Source: JAXMAF01 sp046350555 | GTDB taxonomy: Bacteria > Planctomycetota > Phycisphaerae > Phycisphaerales > SM1A02 | Assembly: GCA_046350555.1 (NCBI GenBank) | Contig: JAXMAF010000014.1 | Coordinates: 94,155-158,154 of the forward strand | Direction of reading: 5' to 3' | DNA: 64,000 bases | Shown here: in pieces, positions 40,951 through 50,385 of the stretch | How positions within the stretch are numbered: the stretch's first letter is position 1 | Layout: every line of letters begins with the position of its first letter | Notes under the pieces: model-generated | Database searches by the model: none | Told to the model about the DNA's origin: nothing | The model's input: the letters and a program-made list of their open reading frames with translations, nothing else | Translations under genes and position numbers: made by a program

Positions 40951-41496
40951 ATGTCCAGCCCGACACAGCCATCATCGACATCGCCCCCAGCGGCGCCGCC
41001 TTCCGCAGCCGACGCGCAGCTCGATCATCGCCGAGGTGATCACGATCACGATGACGATGCGGCAATGCTGGTGCGCTTCCTCCGCACGCACGACGCCGCC
41101 TGCCCCGTCTGTGGGTACAACCTGAGAGCCCTCACCGCGCCGAACTGTCCCGAGTGCCGACACGAACTGGCGCTCACCGTCGGCGTGACCCGACCGCCCC
41201 TCGGCTGGCTGCTGGCCGCGCTGGCGCCGGGGTTCTTCTCCGGCATCGCCGCGTTGTTCGTGCTCATGGCGATCGTGGCGCGGCTCGTGGCCGGCGACGG
41301 CTTGACGTCGCCGGCGTTGAACGCGCTCGACCTATTCGGCTGGTGCAGCGGGATCTTCGCGATCATGCTGGCCGCGAAGCGCGACCGCTTCCTCGCCTTG
41401 CCACGCGCGCGGCAGCGATGGTGGGCGTTGACCATCTGGCTCGTCCACGTCGGAGCCCTCGTGCTCTTCATCCTGCTTGTCCGTGCGTACTTATGA
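40951..41496 (+). CDS. Membrane protein with zinc ribbon
   Basis: 181 residues in the reading used. Residues 1-36 are Ser/Pro/Asp/His-rich and may not be real; a start at the Met near residue 39 (MLVRFLRTHDAACPVCGYNL) is a good alternative. The zinc ribbon CPVCGYNL...CPECRH is followed by three membrane helices (GFFSGIAALFVLMAIVA, LFGWCSGIFAIMLA, LTIWLVHVGALVLFILLV). It is a frequent Planctomycetota architecture of unknown role. Confidence 0.75.
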   Translation: MSSPTQPSSTSPPAAPPSAADAQLDHRRGDHDHDDDAAMLVRFLRTHDAACPVCGYNLRALTAPNCPECRHELALTVGVTRPPLGWLLAALAPGFFSGIAALFVLMAIVARLVAGDGLTSPALNALDLFGWCSGIFAIMLAAKRDRFLALPRARQRWWALTIWLVHVGALVLFILLVRAYL

Positions 41497-41578
41497 AGCA
41501 CGCCACGGGATGCCAGTCCATGTGGCGTCATGTCGCGGGCGTCGTGCTGATTCCATCATTGCGCGGCCCACCCGCTCG

Positions 41579-41609
41579 AACAGCCCGTGGCGAAGGTCAC
41601 TCGGGCTGC
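41579..41609. repeat. Palindromic hairpin repeat C, copy 3
   Basis: ACAGCCCG-TGGCGAAGGTCAC-TCGGGCTG, about 85 bp after the stop of the zinc-ribbon gene. Confidence 0.75.
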
Positions 41610-41640
41610 GAGCGATCCTTGCAAGCGCGCAACCCGCCCC

Positions 41641-41740
41641 ATACGGATTCCAGTCGACCTCCATGCGTTCGACCGCTTGCCCTGAGCGGCATCTCACGGC
41701 GGAATTGGTGGGATGGGGCGCGAGAGTCAGCTGGGACGCA
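41641..41740 (+). repeat. Family A dispersed repeat, copy 9
   Basis: ATACGGATTCCAGTCGACCT to GAGTCAGCTGGGACGC. It is one of the closest copies to the consensus. Confidence 0.9.
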
Positions 41741-41957
41741 CCTGACGGGTGTGCGCGACGTGCGAAGGTTGTGCGTCGACGTCATCGACCCGCGGTGGGA
41801 GCCGGATGCGGGCAAGCCGCACGTACCGATCCGCGCGGGAGCGCAGGGCAACCCGGTTTCCTACGGCGACCTTTGGCTGGCGGCTGTCTGCATCTTGTGG
41901 TCGACGAGACACCGCCCCACAGCATGTGGAAGTCGCCGACGGCGCTCCGGCCAAACA

Positions 41958-42030
41958 AGCGTGTCCAAGCTTCGCGACCCGACCAGAGGTGCGTGTCCAA
42001 GCTTCGCGTGTCCAAGCTTCGCGACAGGCA
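41958..42030. repeat. Triple direct repeat GTGTCCAAGCTTCGCG
   Basis: GTGTCCAAGCTTCGCG occurs three times within 60 bp. It is followed by GGCATGGCCAGTTTGGTCC, a word that recurs near 53283-53325. The rest of the gap 41741-42120 may hold a decayed coding fragment (PHVPIRAGAQGNPVSYGDLW in one frame), but no gene can be supported. Confidence 0.75.
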
Positions 42031-42120
42031 TGGCCAGTTTGGTCCCATTCGGTCGTGCGGCCCGCTCACGTCGGGGCGCTGCGACTTGCGGAAGCACGCG
42101 ATGGACCGCAGGATGGACCC

Positions 42121-42405
42121 ATGGGCTGCCTCCTTCTCCTCCTCTCCGCCTTCACGCCGAGGCTGGTCATCGTGCTGTTGTGGCTCTTCGATAGGCCATA
42201 CCTGTCGGCGCCGTTTCCCACGTGGATCTTGCCGGTCCTGGGCTTCCTGTTCATGCCCTTCACCACGTTGGCCTATGCGTTCGCGTGGAATCAGAACGGC
42301 GGGAACGTCGGCGGCGTGTGGATCGTCCTGATCGTCGTGGCGGTCCTCCTGGACTTCGGCCACATGGGCGGTGGCGCCAGGACGATGCGCAAGCGACAAA
42401 GGTGA
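42121..42405 (+). CDS. Small membrane protein
   Basis: 94 residues with three hydrophobic segments (CLLLLLSAFTPRLVIVLLWL, TWILPVLGFLFMPFTTLAYA, GGVWIVLIVVAVLLDFGHM) and the tail GGGARTMRKRQR. The motif 'PFTTLAYAFAW...GVWIVLIVVAVLLDFG' marks a widespread small integral membrane family of unknown role. Its last third is duplicated at 50554-50650. Frames upstream of the ATG are rejected because they run through repeats. Confidence 0.85.
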   Translation: MGCLLLLLSAFTPRLVIVLLWLFDRPYLSAPFPTWILPVLGFLFMPFTTLAYAFAWNQNGGNVGGVWIVLIVVAVLLDFGHMGGGARTMRKRQR

Positions 42406-42426
42406 TCGAAGCGCGGTCGGTCCTTG

Positions 42427-42583
42427 GAGACTGTTTCAGAACTCGCGCTGCCTGCGGCCGGCTGCGGCTTCGCGTGGCTGCGTCGGACTGCATCGGCGGC
42501 CCACAGAGGGCCGCCTGCTTCGTCCTCCTTGCCACACTCGTCCTCGCTCGGCCTCGGCGACGCGGGAGTTCTGAAACAGTCTC
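42427..42583. mobile_element. MITE-like element G, copy 1
   Basis: GAGACTGTTTCAGAACTC at 42427-42444 is repeated perfectly inverted at 42566-42583 (157 bp overall). No ORF. Ends of this kind are typical of DDE transposons, but the parent family cannot be named from sequence alone. Confidence 0.8.
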
Positions 42584-42588
42584 TTCGA

Positions 42589-42991
42589 TCACCCTGTCCA
42601 AGCCCCAAGCAGCAGCCCGAGATCGGCGCCGTCGACCACGCCGTCGGCGTTGAAGTCGGCCGAGCATGCCTGCGGCGGCGCGGGGCACGCTCCCCACTGC
42701 GCGATCAAGAGCCCGACGTCCGACCCGCTGACGCCGCCGTCGCCGTTGAGGTCGTAGTCCGGAGTCAGGCATGTGTCGGGCACGCCGTCGCCGTCCGCAT
42801 CCACCAGCGTTCCGTCGGCGCAATACCGCTCGCCTTGCTGGCGCCGCCCAGCAGCGTGTCGTCTCGAAGGCTCAGGGCCTTGGCCAAAGCGGTCGTCCAT
42901 GGCGCTGTCCAACGGCGTCACGATCGAGTGGTGGATCCATGCGCCGCCCGCGCGCTGGAGCAGCTCGACGCGCCCGGCGGTCGCCGCGGCT
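42589..42991 (-). pseudogene. Internally deleted copy of the FG-GAP dockerin gene
   Basis: The C-terminal part (DGTLVDADGDGVPDTCLTPD, DFNADGVVDGADLGLLLGAW) is nearly identical to the end of the gene at 50834-53068. The N-terminal part matches its beginning (WIHHSI-TPLDSAMDDRFGQ...) with the frame disrupted. About 1.5 kb of the middle is missing. It is a deletion derivative, not expressed as a full protein. Confidence 0.85.
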
Positions 42992-42998
42992 GATCAGC

Positions 42999-45900
42999 TC
43001 ACGGGCGTCCGGAACTCTCGCCCCGACGCCTCTCGACCGCCCGAGTGGCCTCGGGTACCCACCAGATCGCCTCACCCGCGACGAGCTCTCCCGCCGCGAT
43101 CCTCACCTGGATCTCGGCAACCAGGCGCTCCGCCTCGTCGAGGCGCCCTTGATGCAGCCTGGTCATCGCCAGCAGCGCGAGGACGTCCAGATCGGGATCG
43201 GCGCCGTCGGCCGCGACGAGGCGACGTTCCAGGAGTTCGGCGGCAGCGTCGACGCGACCGACGCGCAGCGAGAGGGTCGCCCGCAGCAGGTCGAAGGAGC
43301 TCCGACCCGACGCGCGCTGCGCCCGGCGCGTGGCCTCCACATGCTCGATCCAGTCGAGCGCCGCCTGATGCTGCGCTCGTCCGGCCGCCGGGTCTCGCGC
43401 CAGCTCGGTCGCCTGGCTGATCATGAGCGCCTGGTACTCGCCGCGACTGGTGGCGTATCGCCTCGCCTCCGCTCGCACGGCCGGATCCGACACTTCCTCG
43501 TCGATCCGCTTCAACACGCGGTCGAGGATGTGCTCCGATGCCACGATGGGGTCCACACGCGTTCGGGCCGCTGCCACGAGCTGGCGCGTCTCGGCGACCT
43601 GACGGGAGGGCAGAGCTGTCTCCAACACCATGAGCGGCGTGCGCGAGGCCACCACCAGTCCATCGTCCGCCTGGGCGAGCGCCGTGGCATGCACCGACCA
43701 GTCGGTCTGGATCGTCAGGAGCAGTCCATCCTCCTGCGGCATGACGATGTTGACCGCCCCGTTGCGCTGGCCGACCAGGAGCCTCGAGCCATCAGCGGTG
43801 CACGAGAGGCTCGACACCTGGTGCCAGGACATGTGCGGCGTGGTCGCCGGCGCGCGATCGGCGGTCAGGTCCGTTCGAGGCAGGCATCGGACGACGAGCT
43901 GCGGAGAGAGGGCGAGCGTGGGGATCTCCTCCGACGTCGCCGTCGGCAGCGCAAACGCCAGCACCGAGCCGTCGTTGCCGCCGACGAACACGCGACCGTT
44001 GTCCGGACTGAAGCAGATCGACGAGGGGCCCAGCGCCAGCGGACATCGTGCGACGATCGCCCCATCGGCAAGTCGACCGAGTACCAGTTCCGGCTCGGCC
44101 GGCGGCTGCTTGATGATCTCGCCCCAGTTGTCCCGCGCCATGATCGGAGCGCCCGCCCCGGCGGCGAAGAGAACTCCATCGCTCGAGAGCGCCAGCGCGG
44201 TCACAGGTCCGTCGAAGAGCTGAATGACAGGCGCCTCGTCGGCCGTCGCCTCCTCGATCCGGTGCAGGGTGCCGTCGGCGCCCGCAACCACGACCCAGCG
44301 ATCGAGCGGATCCCAGGCCAATCCCGTGTGCCCCGCGTCGATCGACGGAAGCGTCCGAAGCATGGCGCCATCGCTCCGCGAGAGGACCGCCACGCGGCCA
44401 TTGGTCTCGGCGATTGCCAGCCGATCTTCCGACGGCGAGAAGGCCAGCGCCTCGACGTAGAGCGAACCGAGGTCGCTCGACCACAGGAGCGTCCCGGTGT
44501 CGCTGCGCCAGAGCTGAACCGTCCCCCAACCACCGGAGACCACGAGAGCGCCGTCACGCGTGATGGCTGCGCCGAGACGGCCGGAGGGATCGGTCAGTCG
44601 GGCGACGAAGCGCGTCGGTGCCGCCGGCAGCGGCCAGAGGCGGACCGTCCCGTCCTCGCTGGCGGTGGCCAGGCGACCGCCGTCGCGCGACACATCGGCG
44701 GACAGCAGCGTGGCCAGGTGCCCGTGGAGCAGGGCAACCGGCTGGTCGCTCTCGAGATCGTGAAGCTGGAGCGAACCATCGACGGTCGACGAAGCGACGA
44801 GGAGCCGGCCATCGCGGGACACATGCACTTCCGTCAGCACCCCGCGCGGCGAACGGCGTCGGATCAAAGAGCCGCGCATCCGGTTGGGCGATGCGGATCG
44901 CGATCGCATCGCCGCGTCCATCCCCACCGACGTAGACGCCGCCTTGCGCGTCGAAGGTCGCGCGGAGGTGCGGCGGCACGCTCCATCGCCGGATCGACCC
45001 GTCGGCGAGGTCGACGATGCCGGCCAGCCCGTGCGTCGAGCCCAGTAGCCCAGGACAAGCGGATCCTGCGCGAGCTGCGCGAGCATCGAGAGGGCATCGC
45101 CCGGCTCGATGGTTCGAACGGTGGCGCCCTTGTCGAGTCGAGCAGCCGCACCACCGGCGTGCAGGCTCGGTGACGGCGAAGCGGGCGCCGTCGGAGGCGA
45201 ACGCTCGACCGTGGTTCGTCCGGCGCCGCCGGCGAGGATCCTCCCGCCCGGCCACTCCAGCAGTCGGTACTCCACCGGCACCGTGCTGGTCCTCGAGCCG
45301 AGGCCGGCGACGACGCGATCGCCGGACGCAGCCACATCCGGGCAGAGGACACTGCTGTCGCCGAGTTCGACGTGCTGCGGAACGACCCGGTGACCGCGTC
45401 GAAGCTTCGCAGCGTTCCGTCCCACGAGCCCCACCAGATCTCGGCGCCGTCGGGACTGGAAGGCCACCGCGGAGGGCACGGCGCCGCCGAGATCCACCAC
45501 CAGCTCGGACTGATCGGAGAGGTGATGGAGGTGCCGCCACTCCCAGCCGCGCAGCGCCGGGTCGGTCGCGGCCAGGAGCCGCCTGGCGGTCGCCAGGTCG
45601 CAGCCGGCGATCGCCGCGGAGATCGCCGCGATCTGCGCCTTGTAGGCGTTCAGCTCCGCGCGCCGGGACTCGGCGACCGCCGCATGTCGCTGCGCCGCCT
45701 CGGCCGTCGTCGCCCGCTCGGCGCTTCGGCGCAATTCGCGCTGCTCGTGTTCGGCCGCCCTCGCCCGCAAGAGGCCGATCGTGGTTCCTGTGAGGCCGCC
45801 CGCCAGCGAGACCGCCAGCAGGGCGCCGACGACGGTTGCCGCGGTGTGCCGCTGGACAAACTTGCGCAGCCGATAGGCGCCGCCGACCGGACCCGCCGCG

Positions 45901-47075
45901 ATCGGCTCGTGGCTGCACCATCGGAGCAGGTCGTCGGCGAGCTCGCTGGCCGAGGCGTAGCGGCGCTCGGGCTCCTCGGCCATGGCCTTGCCGACGATCC
46001 AGTCGAGCTCGCCGCGCAGGCGACGGCGCAGGGAGCGCGGGGTTTCGGCGCGCTGCTCGGCGATGCGCGCGATCTCCTCGGCCGAGACGTGCCGCAACGA
46101 AGAGCTGGGCGGGCGGGCGGAGGTCGTCGCCGGCGCGACGATGGCGCGCGGTGGACTGCCGCCGGGCGCTGCCGATCGGGCGTGCGGAAGGCACCCCGCC
46201 AGCAGCTCGTGAAGCACCACGCCGAGGGCGTAGATGTCGCAGCGAACATCGACGCCGGCGCCGCCTGCGAGCTGCTCCGGCGCCATGTAGGCCGGTGTTC
46301 CGACCAGCTGTCCCACTCGCGTGATCGCGCTGTCCGTTGGGGATCGCTCCACGTCGGGGGCCACCGTCTTGGCGATGCCGAAGTCGATCACCTTGGCGGC
46401 GAGCCTGCCATCGACCTCGGCCACGAGGATGTTGCTGGGCTTCAGGTCGCGATGCACGACCCCCTTCTGGTGCGCGTGATGGACCGCATGGCACACGTCG
46501 GCGAACAACGACACCCTCGACTCGATCGGCACTCGTGCGCGATCGCAGCCGGCGGTGATCGGATCGCCGGCCACCAGCTCCATGACGAAGTACGGGCGTC
46601 CGTCGCCCTCGATGCCCGCATCGTGGATCGTGGCGATCCCCGGATGGTCCATGAGCGCCAGCGCACGACGTTCCATGGCGAAGCGCAGGGCGACCTGCCG
46701 GCCGTCGAAGTCGTGGCGGATGAACTTGAGGGCTACATGGCGCTGCACGGGGGCAAGCTGCTCCGCCTGCCAGACGACGCCCAGCCCACCGGTTCCGACG
46801 AGGCGGACGAGCCGATAGCGACCCGCGACCACCTCTCCGACGGCGTGCGTGTCTGGCGGAAGCCACAGCGTGGGCGACGGCAGGTCGGCTGTTCCGGCCG
46901 CGTCGTCGGCCCGGAGCAGGCGCAGCACGCGCCGGCGCAGGGCGGCGTCGTCGGGACACGCCGCCGCGAGATAGGCGGATCGGGACGGCGGTGGCAGCTC
47001 GATGGCGGCCGCGAAGAGCCGCTCCGCTGCGTCGAGTTCGTCGGCGCCGCGCTCTCCAGGAGTCTTGCGATTCAC
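42999..47075 (-). CDS. Ser/Thr protein kinase with WD40-type C-terminal domain
   Basis: 1358 residues. Kinase domain 87-385: Gly loop GTGGLGVVW, Lys117 (VALKFI), HRDLKPSN (208-215), DFG (231-233) and the MAPEQLAGG segment. Membrane helix 413-435, then WEWRHLHHL and WD40-like repeats (DGTVRLWPLP, SDDG-like sites). It acts at the membrane and probably signals from its outer WD40 part, though targets are unknown. It overlaps the sigma gene stop by ATGA, so the two are coupled. From about 44860 to 45470 the frame alternates with others that read as WD40 (e.g. FASDGARFAVTE, IVDLADGSIRRWSVPPHLRA), so at least four one-base shifts are present. Confidence 0.88.
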   Translation of the reverse strand: MNRKTPGERGADELDAAERLFAAAIELPPPSRSAYLAAACPDDAALRRRVLRLLRADDAAGTADLPSPTLWLPPDTHAVGEVVAGRYRLVRLVGTGGLGVVWQAEQLAPVQRHVALKFIRHDFDGRQVALRFAMERRALALMDHPGIATIHDAGIEGDGRPYFVMELVAGDPITAGCDRARVPIESRVSLFADVCHAVHHAHQKGVVHRDLKPSNILVAEVDGRLAAKVIDFGIAKTVAPDVERSPTDSAITRVGQLVGTPAYMAPEQLAGGAGVDVRCDIYALGVVLHELLAGCLPHARSAAPGGSPPRAIVAPATTSARPPSSSLRHVSAEEIARIAEQRAETPRSLRRRLRGELDWIVGKAMAEEPERRYASASELADDLLRWCSHEPIAAGPVGGAYRLRKFVQRHTAATVVGALLAVSLAGGLTGTTIGLLRARAAEHEQRELRRSAERATTAEAAQRHAAVAESRRAELNAYKAQIAAISAAIAGCDLATARRLLAATDPALRGWEWRHLHHLSDQSELVVDLGGAVPSAVAFQSRRRRDLVGLVGRNAAKLRRGHRVVPQHVELGDSSVLCPDVAASGDRVVAGLGSRTSTVPVEYRLLEWPGGRILAGGAGRTTVERSPPTAPASPSPSLHAGGAAARLDKGATVRTIEPGDALSMLAQLAQDPLVLGYWARRTGWPASSTSPTGRSGDGACRRTSARPSTRKAASTSVGMDAAMRSRSASPNRMRGSLIRRRSPRGVLTEVHVSRDGRLLVASSTVDGSLQLHDLESDQPVALLHGHLATLLSADVSRDGGRLATASEDGTVRLWPLPAAPTRFVARLTDPSGRLGAAITRDGALVVSGGWGTVQLWRSDTGTLLWSSDLGSLYVEALAFSPSEDRLAIAETNGRVAVLSRSDGAMLRTLPSIDAGHTGLAWDPLDRWVVVAGADGTLHRIEEATADEAPVIQLFDGPVTALALSSDGVLFAAGAGAPIMARDNWGEIIKQPPAEPELVLGRLADGAIVARCPLALGPSSICFSPDNGRVFVGGNDGSVLAFALPTATSEEIPTLALSPQLVVRCLPRTDLTADRAPATTPHMSWHQVSSLSCTADGSRLLVGQRNGAVNIVMPQEDGLLLTIQTDWSVHATALAQADDGLVVASRTPLMVLETALPSRQVAETRQLVAAARTRVDPIVASEHILDRVLKRIDEEVSDPAVRAEARRYATSRGEYQALMISQATELARDPAAGRAQHQAALDWIEHVEATRRAQRASGRSSFDLLRATLSLRVGRVDAAAELLERRLVAADGADPDLDVLALLAMTRLHQGRLDEAERLVAEIQVRIAAGELVAGEAIWWVPEATRAVERRRGESSGRP

Positions 47076-47773
47076 CGTGCTCGTCTCGGGTCAGGCGTCG
47101 TTGGCTCGTCGACTGGGCCGATGCGGGGAGCTCGCATCGCCTCGGCGCCATCGCGCGCCGACGGCACCGGTCCGCTGTCGTCGGGCCCGAGTTCGGTCGC
47201 CAGCCAGGCGCGTGCGAAGCGCCAGCGTCGATTGGCCGTGGCCACCGAGATGCCAAGCATGTCCGCGACCTGCTCGCAGGAGAGGCCGCCGAAGTACCGC
47301 AGCAGGACGAAGTCGGCGCGCTCGGGATCGATGGCCCGAAGCCGTTCGAGGGCGTCGCTGATCTCCAGGATGCGCGTGCCGTCGCCGGCCTCGCCCATCA
47401 GCGTCAGCCGGCTGTCGCCGCACCGGCGGCGATCTCCTCCGCGCTTGAGCGAGTTCCGGGCGCGGATGCGCTCGACCACGATGTCGTGGATGGCCCTCGC
47501 GGCGGCGAAGAAGTAGTGGCGCCGCCCCTCGTAGACCGCCTCGCGGGCGGCGCCGTCCGCGGATCCTCGGCGATGCAGGAGCCTCAGGTACGCCTCGTGC
47601 ACCAGCTCGGTGGCCTGGAACGTCTGAGCGGGTCCGAGGTGGCGCAGGCGGGCCGCGGCGAGCTTGCGCAGTTCTCCGTAGACGGCCTTGAACAGCGCAT
47701 CGGATGCGCCCGGGCACTGGGTGGAGGACTCGCCGATGAGGCGCGTGATCTGATCGGCTGTCGATGGTCCCAC
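47072..47773 (-). CDS. ECF-type RNA polymerase sigma factor (TIGR02999-like group)
   Basis: 233 residues from GTG 47773. Region 2: LFKAVYGELRKLAAARLRHL and FQATELVHEAYLRLL, then HYFFAAARAIHDIVVERIRA. Region 4: RADFVLLRYFGGLSCEQVADML-GISVATANRRWRFARAWL. This ECF group is specific to Planctomycetota and relatives and is usually encoded next to a Ser/Thr kinase, as here (4-base overlap). No anti-sigma factor is seen; the kinase is the likely regulator. It recurs in the second sigma/kinase pair at 55945. Confidence 0.92.
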   Translation of the reverse strand: MGPSTADQITRLIGESSTQCPGASDALFKAVYGELRKLAAARLRHLGPAQTFQATELVHEAYLRLLHRRGSADGAAREAVYEGRRHYFFAAARAIHDIVVERIRARNSLKRGGDRRRCGDSRLTLMGEAGDGTRILEISDALERLRAIDPERADFVLLRYFGGLSCEQVADMLGISVATANRRWRFARAWLATELGPDDSGPVPSARDGAEAMRAPRIGPVDEPTTPDPRRAR

Positions 47774-47997
47774 GTTGGTGGGGCATGCTATCCGTCGGCC
47801 GTTCTCGTCTCGGCGCCGTCGTGACGTCCGGAATCCGTCCCGATTTCTTGATCGTCGCCGCGCGCCGTTCTCGGCTGTGTGACGGCGGCGCGGCGGTCGA
47901 TCGGCGCGGGCACGGCTCGCGACGACACGAGCGACGTGGCGCGCCCGCCCGGCCGACGTCGTCGGTCCGCACGCAAGCACACCAACGGAACCAACCC

Positions 47998-50295
47998 ATG
48001 AGAACGAACGTCGCATCCACTCGAAACATCGGACGCTCCGCCGCCCTCGCGCTTGGCGCGATGGCCGTCGGCCTGGGCGCAGATCGCTGCCTCGCCGGCG
48101 CAACCATCTCCGTGTCCAGCGACAACCGCCAGGGCAGCATCTTCGCCTGGGACGGCACCGGCGACCCGTCACAGAACGGCTACAGCATCGATCCGGAGAA
48201 CATGTACGACCCGATCGCCTTCAACGCATGCGTCTCCGACGGGGTCTCCATCGCATGCCTGAACTCCAGCTCCCAGTTCCTGAACTTCAGCCAGGTGGGG
48301 AACACCACCACCGGCTTCGCCATCTCGAGCACGCTGACCGCCGTGACCTCGGCCGAGGTCGCCAATGCGACGGAGGCGATCAACATCACGCTGACCGTCT
48401 CGGGACTCGCGGGCGGCGAGACGACTCCCTTCGTCTTCGACGGATTCATCACCGACGCCGGCATTGCCGGTCTCGGAACCGTCACCGTCACGGTCAACGG
48501 TCCCGGGGTCAACCTGCTGCGCAATTCGTTCGGCGACTGGCGCCAGCCGGTGAACCTCGCCAACGGCGCGTACACGCTTCAGATCGCCGCCTCGGCCAGC
48601 GCGGGCGGCAACCAATCCGGCGTCGCGTACGCCGTCGGGTTCGGAGTGGACACTTCCCCGCCGTCGTGCGGGGCGCCCGACGCCGGCTCGTGCTTCGCCA
48701 TCCACGGCACTCCCTTCTGTGACGACGTCTCGTGCTGCGAAGCCGTGTGCGCCATCGTCCCGTCCTGCTGCGCGACGCAGTGGGACGCCCTCTGTGCCCT
48801 CCAGGGCGTGGTCCTGTGCTATCCGAACGTGCCGCTCTGCGAAGGGCTCGGCCGCGACTTCCTGCTTACCGAGGAGGCGAGCGTCCCGAGCTTCGGCCTG
48901 GTGGCCCCGACGACCGAGATCACCATCGAGTTCTGGCAGCGGATCGACGGTGCCTCGCAGAACAACGTGATCGCGTGCCAGAGCAGCCTGGCCAACCGCA
49001 TCGTCACGCACACGCCGTGGACCAACGGCAACATCATCTTCGATTTCGGCGCGCCATTCGGCGGCGGCAGAATCGAGGTGGCGGCGCCGCCGGAGATCTT
49101 CGACGGATGGCACCACTTCGCCTTCGTGGCCAGCAACGCGGGCCAGTTCATGCGCGTCTACCTCGACGGCGAGCTGCTCGGTCAGACGGCCTCGGCGAGC
49201 GCGTTCACGCACGTCGACGTTCCGCTGACGATCGCCAGCAACTTCGACGGCGCCATCGACGAGCTGCGCATCTGGAACGTGGCCCGAACGTCGCAGCAGA
49301 TCGCCGACAACTTCGACCAGACGGTTCCCTTCGACACGGCCGGCCTGGTCGCCTACTACCGAATGGACTCGACGGCGGAGACGACTCTCCTGCTCGGCCG
49401 AGGGACCATCGGCTTCCAGTACGCCACGCTGACCGGCAGCCCGGCGTTCGTCGACGCGGCAGGTGCGTTGGGCATGTGCTACCCCGACGAGTCGCTCTGC
49501 GACGGACTGGCCAGGGACTTCACGCTGAGCCAGAAGGCGGAGGTGGCAAGCTTCGGACTCGTCGCGCCCACGTCGCAGCTCACGATCGAGTTCTGGCAGC
49601 TTCTCGAGACCGGCGCCGGGAACCGGTCGGTGATCGAGTGCCAGCAAAGCCTGACCAACCGCATCGTGACCCACACGCCCTGGACCAACGGCAACGTCAT
49701 CTTCGATTTCGGCGCGGCCTTCGGCGGCGGGCGACTGGAGGTGCCCGCGCCCCCCGGTCTCCTCGGGAACTGGCACCACTTCGCCTTCGTCGCGAGCAAT
49801 CCCGGACAGTTCATGCGGGCGTACCACAACGGCCACCTGATCGGCCAGATCGCCACGGCCAATGGGTTCAACCCCGCCAACATCCCGCTCAGGATCGCCG
49901 ACAGCTTCGACGGCAGGGTCGACGAGCTGCGCATCTGGAGCGTGGCGCGCACGCCGCAGCAGATCTGCGACACCTGGTACCGCACGGTGCCAGTCGACAG
50001 CCCGGGACTACTCGCCTACTACCGCATGGACTCGTCGAACGAGACCTCCTCGCTCATCGACCTGGCCGGGCCGGGCGGCGTCCACGACGCGACTCTCACC
50101 GGCGCGCCGACGTTCATTTCGGCGGTGCCCTGCGTGGTCTTCGGAGACATCAACGGCGACGGGCTGGTCAACGGCGCGGACCTCGGTCTCCTTCTCGGCG
50201 GCTGGGGCACCGGCGACCCGGTGGCCGACCTCAACTGCGACGGCGTGGTCAACGGCGCCGACCTCGGGCTGATGCTCGGGGCGTGGACCGGTTGA
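47998..50295 (+). CDS. Secreted protein with two LamG domains and dockerin tail
   Basis: 765 residues from ATG 47998. A signal peptide (RSAALALGAMAVGLGADRCLAG) is followed by a beta-rich N-terminal domain (about 30-215), a Cys-rich module (CCEAVCAIVPSCCATQWDALC, in part) and two tandem LamG/concanavalin domains (about 285-470 and 500-690; ITIEFWQ, GWHHFAFVASNAGQFMRVYL, IDELRIWNVARTSQQI). At the end are two dockerin motifs (INGDGLVNGADLGLLLGGWG...). LamG domains bind sugars or proteins outside the cell. The N-terminal domain resembles that of the protein at 53663-55693. Confidence 0.93.
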   Translation: MRTNVASTRNIGRSAALALGAMAVGLGADRCLAGATISVSSDNRQGSIFAWDGTGDPSQNGYSIDPENMYDPIAFNACVSDGVSIACLNSSSQFLNFSQVGNTTTGFAISSTLTAVTSAEVANATEAINITLTVSGLAGGETTPFVFDGFITDAGIAGLGTVTVTVNGPGVNLLRNSFGDWRQPVNLANGAYTLQIAASASAGGNQSGVAYAVGFGVDTSPPSCGAPDAGSCFAIHGTPFCDDVSCCEAVCAIVPSCCATQWDALCALQGVVLCYPNVPLCEGLGRDFLLTEEASVPSFGLVAPTTEITIEFWQRIDGASQNNVIACQSSLANRIVTHTPWTNGNIIFDFGAPFGGGRIEVAAPPEIFDGWHHFAFVASNAGQFMRVYLDGELLGQTASASAFTHVDVPLTIASNFDGAIDELRIWNVARTSQQIADNFDQTVPFDTAGLVAYYRMDSTAETTLLLGRGTIGFQYATLTGSPAFVDAAGALGMCYPDESLCDGLARDFTLSQKAEVASFGLVAPTSQLTIEFWQLLETGAGNRSVIECQQSLTNRIVTHTPWTNGNVIFDFGAAFGGGRLEVPAPPGLLGNWHHFAFVASNPGQFMRAYHNGHLIGQIATANGFNPANIPLRIADSFDGRVDELRIWSVARTPQQICDTWYRTVPVDSPGLLAYYRMDSSNETSSLIDLAGPGGVHDATLTGAPTFISAVPCVVFGDINGDGLVNGADLGLLLGGWGTGDPVADLNCDGVVNGADLGLMLGAWTG

Positions 50296-50385
50296 CGGGC
50301 CGCGTCGACATCGACGGCGGGCGGCGCTGCCCGCCCGGACCGCGACACGGCGGGCCGGGCGGGCCCATCGGGTTGAGGTCCGCTG

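Larger units (their letters stand above)
42309..42991. repeat. Segmental duplication, copy 1
   Basis: Starting at CGGCGGCGTGTGGATCG, this segment matches 50554 onward at a constant offset of 8245 bases up to about 42777, then lacks 48 bases, continues to 42821 and jumps to sequence matching about 52628-52790. It includes MITE-like element G and the ends of two convergent genes. Differences are few. Confidence 0.85.
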
